Source: CAHJWO01 sp964245885 (GTDB taxonomy: Bacteria > Verrucomicrobiota > Verrucomicrobiia > Chthoniobacterales > SZAS-18). Taken from it: a DNA stretch of 6,625 nt. Under the pieces are notes generated by a model that saw nothing but the letters and a program-made list of their open reading frames with translations, was not told the DNA's origin and did not search any database. How positions within the stretch are numbered: position 1 is the stretch's first letter; each line of letters opens with the position of its first letter. Positions 1-6,574 of this stretch are shown here, piece after piece. The translations under genes were made by a program, and so were the position numbers. The DNA is taken from the NCBI GenBank assembly GCA_964245885.1, contig CAXTOX010000178.1, forward strand, positions 1 through 6,625, written 5' to 3'.

Positions 1-10
1 GGGAACCTTT

Positions 11-64
11 CCCACGGCTCACGCCGTGGGCTAAACTCTTGCGCCCCTGCCGGGGTTGGGAACT
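11..64 (+). repeat. REP-like palindromic repeat, left copy
   Basis: The element contains two dyads. The outer one is a perfect 8-bp stem, CCCACGGC (11-18) with GCCGTGGG (23-30), around a TCAC loop. The inner one is CCCC (44-47) with GGGG (52-55) around TGCC, extended by a G-T pair (43/56). Positions 14-64 match the reverse complement of 6575-6625 at 46 of 51 bases by hand alignment, so the same element sits in opposite orientation at the far end. The large dyad is outermost in both copies. The two-dyad design resembles REP-type intergenic elements; a miniature transposable element is the alternative. Copy number in the genome cannot be seen here. Confidence 0.85.
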
Positions 65-274
65 CCCACAGGCAAATGGAAAATGCTGTAGTGATCTGAG
101 TGGGAAGGGCATTTGCATTTTTGCGGGGGAGTCGAGGCGGCTGGCTGCCTGGACCCGCACGGCTTGCCTTGCTCCTCCTTGCCCTTGAAGCCTGGGGCGC
201 CGTGCCAGCGGAACAAAAGTGCGACGCTGGGAACATCCTGCTTTGCAGGGGCGATCCTTGCGACCGTCCTGACT
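65..274. other. non-coding stretch downstream of the SDR gene
   Basis: No convincing gene is seen. A dyad has arms GCAAATG (72-78) and CATTTGC (110-116) with a 31-base spacer, and a competing pair AAAATGC (80-86) / GCATTTT (115-121) overlaps it. A small hairpin, CCTGC (237-241) with GCAGG (245-249), starts 25 bases past the SDR stop codon. It lacks a U-run in the SDR transcript, so it is not a standard intrinsic terminator, though it could still protect the 3' end of the message. Confidence 0.4.
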
Positions 275-1009
275 TCACGCCAACGACTCAGCCATGGTGC
301 GCATCTGCACCTCGATGATCCGCGACCTGGGCGATTGGGTGCAAGCCATCAGGACCACTCCCGCCACGTCTTCCGGGTCGAGCATCTCGGACTGGGCGAC
401 CTTTTCCTCGGTGCGGCCCTTGCCGAGGGCGAACTCCGTCTTGACTCCCCCGGGACAGATCGCGCCCACCTTGATCCCCTTCTCGCGCAGTTCCCGGTCG
501 AGCGCCTGCGCGAAGGCGACCTGCGCAAACTTGGTCATGCAATAAACCGCCTCGCCGCCGAAGCCGTAAACACCCGCCATGGAGGAAAGCATCAGGATCG
601 TGCCCGAGCGTTGCGCGAGCATCACCGGGACCGTGTGCCGGGTGAACAAAAAGGTGGAGCGCACGTTGGTGTCCATCAGCTCGTCGTACTCCTGCGCCGA
701 GGTGTCCACCAGGTTCTTGTAGTTGCCCGCTCCGGCGTTGTTGATGAGGAAGTCGATGCGGCCGAAGGCATCCTGGGCGGCCTTGACGGTATCGAGGGCG
801 GTCTGCTCCTGGCGGGCGTCACCGAGCACGAAGACCGTCTCGGAACCGTGCGCCTTGGCTTCTTCCTTGAGGGCTTCCAGGCGTTCCTGGCGGCGGGCGG
901 TGAGGACGAGGTGAGCACCTTCGGCCGCCAGCGCGCGGGCGCAGGCCTGGCCGATGCCGGCGCTGGCACCGGTGATGAGAGCGACTTTTCCTTGGAGTTT
1001 GTTTGGCAT
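275..1009 (-). CDS. short-chain dehydrogenase/reductase (classical SDR)
   Basis: This 244-residue protein has the usual length of a classical SDR, a cytoplasmic NAD(P)-dependent oxidoreductase with a Rossmann fold. Visible motifs in order are the cofactor glycine motif TGASAGIG (13-20), NNAG (90-93), the structural Asn115, the catalytic Ser143, Tyr156 and Lys160 (YCMTK), and the PG pair at 186-187. Arginines 39-40 after the second strand suggest NADP(H) preference, which is inference. The start at 1009 is chosen because it places the first strand (KVALITG) seven residues in; an upstream ATG at 1102 would add 31 residues without family character. No Shine-Dalgarno sequence precedes it. It lies 156 bases after xylA, beyond a probable terminator, so it may have its own promoter. 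The substrate is unknown; a sugar, polyol or short hydroxy acid would all be possible. Confidence 0.92.
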   Translation of the reverse strand: MPNKLQGKVALITGASAGIGQACARALAAEGAHLVLTARRQERLEALKEEAKAHGSETVFVLGDARQEQTALDTVKAAQDAFGRIDFLINNAGAGNYKNLVDTSAQEYDELMDTNVRSTFLFTRHTVPVMLAQRSGTILMLSSMAGVYGFGGEAVYCMTKFAQVAFAQALDRELREKGIKVGAICPGGVKTEFALGKGRTEEKVAQSEMLDPEDVAGVVLMACTQSPRSRIIEVQMRTMAESLA

Positions 1010-1032
1010 GGGGTGGTTTGGGGTGTTGGGCT

Positions 1033-1066
1033 GACGATCAAGACGGCCCGGCAGCAAATGATCGTC
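1033..1066. promoter_or_regulatory. 8-bp inverted repeat just upstream of the SDR gene
   Basis: GACGATCA (1033-1040) and TGATCGTC (1059-1066) are perfect reverse complements with an 18-base spacer. The element ends 23 bases before the SDR start codon. It could be a leader hairpin or a split operator for a dimeric regulator. No -10/-35 pair could be assigned with confidence in this spacer. Confidence 0.35.
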
Positions 1067-1107
1067 GCGCCTCGAACAAAAAGGCTTCTTAATCGGCTTC
1101 AAGAGCC

Positions 1108-1133
1108 AAAAAGCAGCACGCCAGCATGCTGCT
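1108..1133 (-). terminator. probable intrinsic terminator after xylA
   Basis: Read on the minus strand, AGCAGCA (1133-1127) pairs perfectly with TGCTGCT (1118-1112) around an 8-base loop and runs straight into four further Ts (1111-1108). The hairpin begins 32 bases downstream of the xylA stop codon. A 7-bp stem followed by a short U-run fits a modest Rho-independent terminator. It would separate the xylFGH-xylA message from the SDR gene, at least partly. Confidence 0.5.
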
Positions 1134-1165
1134 ATGCCTCTGGGCGGTTCGTAAAAGCGGTACGA

Positions 1166-2209
1166 TCACAGACCGTAGAGACACCTGGCCAGGTAGCCGC
1201 TGAGAGCCGTCGCGCGGTTTGTGCGGCGGTATTCCTCGATCTGGCCGCGGTCTATTTTCGCCGCACGTTCCCACAGCCACACCAAATTTTGCCCGGACAC
1301 GGTCAGGATATCCTGAATGTCCTTGGTGTCGTCGGTACGAGGAGCCTTCAGGTCGAAGGCGATGATGCCGTCGTAACCGGCGTCTTGCAGCACGACGCAT
1401 AGGGCCAGGTCCTTCAACGGCTCGGTGTAGCCGAAAGGCATGTCCTGGTCGAACCGCTGGCCATCCTGCGAGTTGAGGTGGATGTGAAAGAGCTTTCCCG
1501 CTTCCAGGCACAACTCCACGTCCCAGATGTAATCCAACCCGGCGATCCGCGAGTGCGCCGTCTCGGGATTGACCCCGAAATTTTGCCGCACGCCGTCGTC
1601 CAGACGTGAGATCAGGTAAAGCACCTCGCCGACGTTGGCCAGATACATGTTGGCCCGGGGTTCGTTGGGTTTGGGTTCGAGAGCAATCCGCAGCTTGCCT
1701 TGGCCGTGCTGCTCCAGGGCATATCGGCCGACCGCGTTGAACCCTTCGACCAACCGCTTGAAGGCATCGCGTCCATTCTTGGCCAGGACGAAATCGAAAC
1801 CCTCGCGCCCGTTCCAGAAAACCATCGTCTCCGCCCCGAGCGCGACGGTGGCGTCCACGGCCCGCTTGGCATTCTCCAGACCGCGAGCGCGCACGCCGGG
1901 ATCGTTGGAGGTCATCGCGCCGTCTTTGAAGATCGGATCGGTGAAGTACGAAGGCGTGTACATCGCGCACTGCAAGCCGTATTCCTCGGCGCGCCGGCGG
2001 CCGGCGGCGACCATGTCGGGGGTGATCTCCGTGTCGTGGGCTTCGTAATACATCATCCCGGCTTCGGCGATCATCGGCAGGCGATCCAAAATCGGTATGG
2101 TTGGACGCGTGGGTCCGCCGAACGGATCGCCTCCGGGGCCGAGGTTCCAGACGCCCGCGCCCAAGCCGTTTTTGCCCGGCTTATTGGAAAGGTGAAAAGG
2201 AGAAGACAT
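1166..2209 (-). CDS. xylA: xylose isomerase, divergent class I-like
   Basis: This is a cytoplasmic TIM-barrel aldose-ketose isomerase, expected to convert D-xylose to D-xylulose with two divalent metals. Its 347 residues are shorter than the roughly 388 of Streptomyces enzymes, mainly through a reduced C-terminal arm. Shared features include GDPFGGPTR (27-35), Trp21 and Phe30, His58, Phe89, FKDG (94-97), Trp132 in FWNGREG, EPKPNEPR (178-185, with metal ligand Glu178 and Lys180), NPETAH with Glu216 and His219, DQD with Asp254 and Asp256, and Asp286. Two sites differ from Streptomyces: the partner of the catalytic histidine is Glu61 instead of Asp57, and His244 replaces metal ligand Asp245. The start at 2209 fits the family N-terminus; an ATG at 2278 would add 23 residues. 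It follows xylH by 121 bases. Substrate choice rests on context and could be another aldose. Confidence 0.85.
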   Translation of the reverse strand: MSSPFHLSNKPGKNGLGAGVWNLGPGGDPFGGPTRPTIPILDRLPMIAEAGMMYYEAHDTEITPDMVAAGRRRAEEYGLQCAMYTPSYFTDPIFKDGAMTSNDPGVRARGLENAKRAVDATVALGAETMVFWNGREGFDFVLAKNGRDAFKRLVEGFNAVGRYALEQHGQGKLRIALEPKPNEPRANMYLANVGEVLYLISRLDDGVRQNFGVNPETAHSRIAGLDYIWDVELCLEAGKLFHIHLNSQDGQRFDQDMPFGYTEPLKDLALCVVLQDAGYDGIIAFDLKAPRTDDTKDIQDILTVSGQNLVWLWERAAKIDRGQIEEYRRTNRATALSGYLARCLYGL

Positions 2210-2330
2210 GCGTAACGTTCTTTTGTTGTAGATGAGAACCGAGGGTGACAGGAAGGGGGTGAAGGAAAAGGACCACACCGGGTCGGAGAACGATCATCGA
2301 CCGGCAGATGAGCGCGGGGCCGGCCGGACT

Positions 2331-3578
2331 TCAGCGTCCGCCGCGGCGCGAGAGGGCCACGTCGAGCCAGACGGCACCAGCCAACACGCTGCCGCGCACG
2401 ATGTATTTCATCTCCGGCGAAACCGCCATCAGCGTCATGCCGTTGATCAACGTGGCCATGATCAGAGCGCCCATGATCACGCCGAGCACGGTGCCGCGCC
2501 CGCCTTTGAGGCTGGTGCCTCCGATGACGCAAGCGGCCACGGCGTCGAGTTCCATCAGGTCGCCGACCGTGGTGGTGGAGGCTCCGGCGTAAGCGGTTTG
2601 CATGAACCCGGTGATGGCCACCAGCACGCCCATGATGCTGAACGCCCCGACGACCACCCGCTCCACCGGCACCCCCGACAACCGCGAGGCGTCTTCGTTG
2701 CCGCCGATGGCGTAAAGATAGCGGCCGAAGGCGGTGTTCGTCGTGATGAAATGCACCGCCAGCGCGATCACCGTGAGGATGGCGAGAGGCAGCGGGACAC
2801 CCCGGAACTTCGTGGCGACAAAGATGGCAGCCGCGACAAACGCCGCCAAGCCCGCCAGTTTGGTGTACGTGCCACGGACGCTCAACGGCGGCAGGCTATA
2901 GCGGACCCGAGCGCGGGCGCGCACGACGCTCAACCCCACCGCGCCCACAACCAGCACGACCCCCAGCGCGACGCCGACGCTGGTTGGCAGGTAGTAGGTG
3001 GTCAGCATCGAGTAGAGATTTTCTCCTCCACCCGAGACGACCGGGATCGTCTGGCTGCGGATCACGAGCCAGAACAGCCCCTTGAAGACCAACAACCCGC
3101 CGAGCGTGATGATGAAGGCTGGAATCCTCTGGTAGACGATCAGGGAACCCATCGCCGACCAGAGCGTCACGGCGATCAACAGGCTGATCAGCAACGCCCC
3201 TTGCGCCGACCAATCGTGGTCAAAGACCAAGGTGCTGGCGACGCCGCCGATCAGACCCACCCCGCTGCCGACCGATAGATCGATGTTGCCCGTGACGATG
3301 ACCAGCAACATGCCCAAGGCGAGGACCGCGGTGATTGACAGTTCGATGGCGAGCATCGACAGATTGCGCGGGCTGGCGAAGTAGGGGGTGGCCACCGTGA
3401 AAAAGACGAACAGCGCCAGCAGGGCAAACACCATCGCCAGATCGCGCCAGGCCGAGAGCTTGCCGCCGCTCGTGGTCTTTACCGGTTGCTCCGTGGTACC
3501 CTGGACCGTCCGGGGAACCACGTTCCCGGGATCGGCGGCGGGTGAAACGGCAATGGACGCATTCTGACTGTTGTTCAT
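2331..3578 (-). CDS. xylH: xylose ABC transporter permease XylH
   Basis: This is the inner-membrane channel subunit of the xylose importer, 415 residues against about 393 in E. coli. It belongs to the ribose/xylose permease family (BPD_transp_2). The sequence shows a 45-residue polar N-terminus, then many hydrophobic segments, with GNIDLSVGS at 97-105 after the early helices, the YLPTSVG segment at 196-202 typical of XylH, a basic loop RARARVR (220-226), KFRGVPLP (257-264), the cytoplasmic coupling region AIGGNEDASRLSGVPVERV (290-308), and DAVAACVIGGTSLKGG (345-360). The start is the ATG at 3578; a TTG five codons upstream is also in frame. No Shine-Dalgarno is present; the upstream bases are pyrimidine-rich. 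It lies 58 bases after xylG and its partner proteins are XylF and XylG. Confidence 0.95.
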   Translation of the reverse strand: MNNSQNASIAVSPAADPGNVVPRTVQGTTEQPVKTTSGGKLSAWRDLAMVFALLALFVFFTVATPYFASPRNLSMLAIELSITAVLALGMLLVIVTGNIDLSVGSGVGLIGGVASTLVFDHDWSAQGALLISLLIAVTLWSAMGSLIVYQRIPAFIITLGGLLVFKGLFWLVIRSQTIPVVSGGGENLYSMLTTYYLPTSVGVALGVVLVVGAVGLSVVRARARVRYSLPPLSVRGTYTKLAGLAAFVAAAIFVATKFRGVPLPLAILTVIALAVHFITTNTAFGRYLYAIGGNEDASRLSGVPVERVVVGAFSIMGVLVAITGFMQTAYAGASTTTVGDLMELDAVAACVIGGTSLKGGRGTVLGVIMGALIMATLINGMTLMAVSPEMKYIVRGSVLAGAVWLDVALSRRGGR

Positions 3579-3636
3579 GGGAGGAGAGAACAAAAAAGGG
3601 GTGATCGGAAACGGGCCTTACTCTATCAGGGGGCAG

Positions 3637-5229
3637 TCAGTGTACGAACGCCGCGCTCATTTCAGCGGGCCGGTTTTCGCGCATGGCGGCAGCCAGCAGT
3701 TTCTCCTGCGTCACCTCGGCCCGGTGAAAAATGTTCTGTGCCTGGCCGTTGTGCAGCATCATGATCCGGTCGCTCATGCCCATCAACTCGGGCATCTCGC
3801 TGGAAACCAGGATGACGGCGCAACCGGCCTGCGTGAGGCGATTGATGACCTGGTAAACATCCACCTTGGCACCCACGTCGATGCCGCGGGTCGGTTCATC
3901 GAGCAGGATCACCTTGGGTTGTACCAGCAGCATCTTGCCGATGACCACCTTCTGCTGGTTGCCGCCGGAGAGATCGCCCACCCGGTTGAGTTGGAGGGCG
4001 CGGATGGCGAGTTGGTCGATCTGGTTCTGGTTGCGTTGGAGTTCCGCCCCGCGTTGGATAAAACCCGCCGTGGCGATTGCCTTCAAGGTGGCCAGAGAGA
4101 GATTGAAATGGACTCCCTGGTCGAGCACGAGGCCGTAGTGCTTGCGGTCCTCGGTGACCAGGGCCAAACCTGCCCGGATCGCCGCGCGCGGGCTCGAGGC
4201 GGCGAAGGGCACCCCGTCGAGTTCGATTTTGCCCCCGAGACGAACCCCCCACGCGCCAAACAGGTGCGAGACCAGTTCGGTGCGGCCAGCCCCCATCAGG
4301 CCGCCGATGCCCAGGACCTCTCCGGCGGACACCTCGAACGAAATGTCTTTGAGGAAGGCGGGAGCACCTTTGCGAGGTGCGACCGTCAGACCCTCCACCT
4401 TCAGTAACGTTTTTCCGGCGGGTCGCTCGACTTTCGGGAACAGATCAACGAGTTCCCGGCCTACCATGTTGCGGATGATCTCGTTGCGCGTGGCAGCTTT
4501 GGCGTCGAGCGCGCAAACGGATTTGCCGTCCCGTAACACGACGACCCGGTCGGCCAGTTCGAAGACTTCATCCAGACGATGCGAGATGTACACGCAGGAA
4601 ATGCCGCCGCGGCGCAGGTCTTTGATCACGCGCATCAGCTCCTGCGTTTCGCGCTCGTTGAGCGCCGCCGTCGGTTCGTCGAGGATCAGAATGCGCGGAT
4701 TTTGGACGAGGGCGCGGACGATTTCGACGAGTTGTTGCTGACCGATCCCGAGGATCCGGGCCGGGAGGGTAGGATCGATCACGATGTGCAGGCGCACCAT
4801 CGCTTCCATCGCCGCCCGCGCCATCTTGTTCCGATCAATCAAACCGAAGCCGTTGCGCGGCTCATTCCCGAGAAAGATGTTCTCGGCCACCGTCATTTCC
4901 GGCACCAGGGCCAGTTCCTGATGGATCACGGCGATGCCGCGACGCTTGGAGTCCGCGATGCCGCGAAACTCCACCGGTTCGCCACCCATGAAGATTTGAC
5001 CTTCAAAGGTGCCTGCCGGATAGATGCCCGACAGGACCTTGATCAAGGTGGATTTGCCCGCGCCATTTTCGCCGCACAAACCCAGGATTTCGTTCGCCCT
5101 GAGTTCAAGGGAAACGCCGCCCAGAGCGACGGCGTTCCCGAACCTTTTCACCAAACCTTCGGCCCGGAGGATGGCCGGTGGTTCGCCCGGGAAATCCGCC
5201 GTTTTCATCGTCTCGACGGGTTCGCGCAT
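3637..5229 (-). CDS. xylG: xylose ABC transporter ATP-binding protein XylG
   Basis: This is the cytoplasmic ATPase that drives xylose import, 530 residues against about 513 in E. coli. It has two nucleotide-binding domains in one chain. The first has a full Walker A, GENGAGKST (53-61), Walker B with Asp184-Glu185, and the H-loop His217, but a degenerate signature (LGIGQQQ, 160-166). The second has a degenerate Walker A (GLMGAGRTE, 310-318, Arg in place of Lys), a good signature (LSGGNQQK, 420-427), Walker B with Asp444-Glu445, and Ser in place of the H-loop His (VSSEMPE). This asymmetry is normal in sugar importers of this family and leaves one complete composite ATP site. The start at 5229 lies 20 bases after the xylF stop; an alternative ATG at 5208 (MKTADF) would give a length nearer to the family. 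Which is used is open. Confidence 0.95.
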   Translation of the reverse strand: MREPVETMKTADFPGEPPAILRAEGLVKRFGNAVALGGVSLELRANEILGLCGENGAGKSTLIKVLSGIYPAGTFEGQIFMGGEPVEFRGIADSKRRGIAVIHQELALVPEMTVAENIFLGNEPRNGFGLIDRNKMARAAMEAMVRLHIVIDPTLPARILGIGQQQLVEIVRALVQNPRILILDEPTAALNERETQELMRVIKDLRRGGISCVYISHRLDEVFELADRVVVLRDGKSVCALDAKAATRNEIIRNMVGRELVDLFPKVERPAGKTLLKVEGLTVAPRKGAPAFLKDISFEVSAGEVLGIGGLMGAGRTELVSHLFGAWGVRLGGKIELDGVPFAASSPRAAIRAGLALVTEDRKHYGLVLDQGVHFNLSLATLKAIATAGFIQRGAELQRNQNQIDQLAIRALQLNRVGDLSGGNQQKVVIGKMLLVQPKVILLDEPTRGIDVGAKVDVYQVINRLTQAGCAVILVSSEMPELMGMSDRIMMLHNGQAQNIFHRAEVTQEKLLAAAMRENRPAEMSAAFVH

Positions 5230-5249
5230 GAGAGATGAAAGTCCGGGGG

Positions 5250-6284
5250 TTACTTCTTGTTGCCGTAAACTTGCTTCTCGGTGTGGAAGCCGTCCTTCAC
5301 CACCGTGCCTTCCAGGTTGTCTTTGGTGACGGTCACCACCTCCAGCAGGATGCTCGGCACCTCTCCGGAGCCGTTGTTGATGGTGCTGGTGGCTTCGGGC
5401 TTCTTGCCCTGGGCCAGTTGGATGGCCACTTCACCCGCGCGGTCCGCCAGCTTCTTGAGCGGTTTGTAAACCGTCATCGACTGCGTGCCGTTGACGATGC
5501 GCTGGCAAGCGGCGAGTTCGGCGTCCTGGCCGGTCACGACGAGCTTGCCCGCCAGCCCTTCCTCGGAGAGCGCCTGGATCGCGCCACCAGCCGTGCCGTC
5601 GTTGGACGCGAGGACGGCGTCGATGTCGTGGCCCGCCTGGGTGATCGCCGCGTTCATGATGCGCTTGGCATTTTCCGGCTTCCAGTCGTCGGCCCAATCA
5701 TCGCGCACCATCTCGATTTTTCCCTCCTTGATCAGGGGTTGGATGATGTTATCCTGGCCTTGCTTGAACAACGCGGCGTTGTTGTCCGTCTTCGATCCGC
5801 AGATGCGGACCAGACGGACCTTGCCGCTCGCGGGCATGTGCTCCTTGATGTAGGTGCCCTGCACCTCGCCGACGTGGACGTTGTCGAAGGTCAGGTAGAT
5901 GTCCACTGGAGCGTTCTTGATGAGCCGGTCGTAGGAGATCACCGGGATGTTTGCCTGGTGAGCCATGTTCACCGCCTTGGCCATCACCTCGGCGTTGTGG
6001 GGCACGATGACGAGCACCTTCACGCCGCGGCCGATCAACGCCTCGCAATCCTTGATCTGGCGTACGTCGTCGCTGTTGGCGGACTGCACGAGCACATCTC
6101 CGCCCAGCTCATTGACTTTCTTGACGAACATATCGCGGTCGCCCTGCCAGCGTTCCTCCTTCAGGGTGTCGAGAGACAGCCCGATCAACGGCTTGTCCGC
6201 CGCTTTGGCCTGAAAAGCCGGGACGACCAGGCTGGCCACGCCGAGGGTGAGGATGGTGAGTAATGGGGGGATGGTGGTTTTCAT
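5250..6284 (-). CDS. xylF: D-xylose-binding periplasmic protein XylF
   Basis: This is the exported solute-binding protein that delivers xylose to XylGH, 344 residues. Residues 1-28 form a Sec signal peptide: a charged start (MK), a hydrophobic core, and a likely signal peptidase I site after AKA (26-28). The mature protein is of the periplasmic-binding-protein type I fold (Peripla_BP_4). It follows E. coli XylF closely: EERWQGDRDMF (43-53), LVQSAN (65-70), NRG-like GRG (85-87), SYDRLI (117-122), FDN-VGE (133-140), DNNA-LF (167-173), ASNDGTAGGAIQALS (226-240), GQDAEL (252-257), MTVYKPL (270-276) and VVKDGFH (328-334). There is no lipobox, which fits a diderm envelope. The start at 6284 is set by the signal peptide; the frame stays open upstream to 6575 but that extension looks non-coding. 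It is the first gene of the cluster. Confidence 0.96.
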   Translation of the reverse strand: MKTTIPPLLTILTLGVASLVVPAFQAKAADKPLIGLSLDTLKEERWQGDRDMFVKKVNELGGDVLVQSANSDDVRQIKDCEALIGRGVKVLVIVPHNAEVMAKAVNMAHQANIPVISYDRLIKNAPVDIYLTFDNVHVGEVQGTYIKEHMPASGKVRLVRICGSKTDNNAALFKQGQDNIIQPLIKEGKIEMVRDDWADDWKPENAKRIMNAAITQAGHDIDAVLASNDGTAGGAIQALSEEGLAGKLVVTGQDAELAACQRIVNGTQSMTVYKPLKKLADRAGEVAIQLAQGKKPEATSTINNGSGEVPSILLEVVTVTKDNLEGTVVKDGFHTEKQVYGNKK

Positions 6285-6348
6285 GTGAGTTGTTCTGAGG
6301 GGGTTGAGACTAGGCGACGGCTGGATGGTGAAGGGTCGGGCTCGCTCC

Positions 6349-6370
6349 TTTGTTTCCATTTGGAGACAAA
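6349..6370. promoter_or_regulatory. palindrome upstream of xylF, candidate operator
   Basis: TTTGTTTCC (6349-6357) and GGAGACAAA (6362-6370) are reverse complements at 8 of 9 positions around an ATTT centre. It sits 64-86 bases upstream of the xylF start. A 22-bp dyad of this size is typical of sites bound by dimeric sugar-responsive repressors such as the LacI or ROK type, but no regulator is encoded in the window, so the assignment is inference. A leader hairpin is the alternative. Confidence 0.35.
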
Positions 6371-6510
6371 AAGGCGCCAGGGCGAGGAGAAGGGAGAAAC
6401 ACTGCCAAGGGGGGGCGCGACGAACAGGTTGCATAAGACCGCCGTTGGTCCTGCTGGCCCATTGCCGACGCGCCATGGAAGCACAGTCTCCGGGAAAGAG
6501 TAAAGTGACT

Positions 6511-6540
6511 AATTTAACATTTCCTTTGCTTTTTTCGCAG
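6511..6540 (-). promoter_or_regulatory. possible promoter for xylFGH-xylA
   Basis: On the minus strand an extended -10-like TGT-TAAATT (TAAATT is the complement of 6511-6516, TGT of 6517-6519) lies 18 bases after a weak -35-like CTGCGA (complement of 6535-6540). An A-rich tract lies between them. The -10 matches the sigma-70 consensus at 4 of 6 and the -35 at only 3 of 6. The call rests mainly on the local AT-richness in an otherwise GC-rich region. Confidence 0.25.
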
Positions 6541-6574
6541 CCCCGCCATTTCCAGGTAGTGGTACGGTTCGGCA

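Larger units (their letters stand above)
6285..6574 (-). other. xylF leader and upstream non-coding region
   Basis: This 290-base stretch holds no supported gene. It contains a GC-rich leader next to xylF, a palindrome at 6349-6370, and an AT-rich island at roughly 6497-6536 that stands out from its surroundings and is the best place for a promoter. No Shine-Dalgarno sequence is seen in front of the xylF ATG. No riboswitch fold that I can name was recognised. Confidence 0.5.

Noticed and set aside
31..216. 61-codon minus-strand open frame ending inside the left repeat
   Set aside because: It has no recognisable domain, no Shine-Dalgarno (uninformative here) and its stop codon is supplied by the repeat. 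It could be part of a larger repeated segment, but nothing in the window supports translation.
100..318. 72-codon plus-strand open frame with a hydrophobic, signal-like stretch
   Set aside because: It overlaps the 3' end of the SDR on the opposite strand and ends in the complement of conserved SDR sequence; the hydrophobic run comes from CTC/CTT-rich DNA.
113..1402. 429-codon plus-strand open frame
   Set aside because: It is antisense to the SDR and to the end of xylA, has His/Arg/Gly/Asp-rich composition typical of a reverse-strand shadow, and no domain character.
2232..3278. 348-codon plus-strand open frame antisense to xylH
   Set aside because: Extremely rich in Asp, His, Arg and Gln, as expected for the complement of hydrophobic membrane codons; no domain recognised.
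3637..5229. Degenerate second Walker A and first signature in XylG as signs of gene decay
   Set aside because: The same asymmetry is normal for fused ATPases of the ribose/xylose importer family; the reading frame is intact and one composite ATP site is complete.
5235..6263. 342-codon plus-strand open frame antisense to xylF
   Set aside because: It covers nearly the whole of a clear xylF gene in the opposite direction and looks like a codon-bias shadow.
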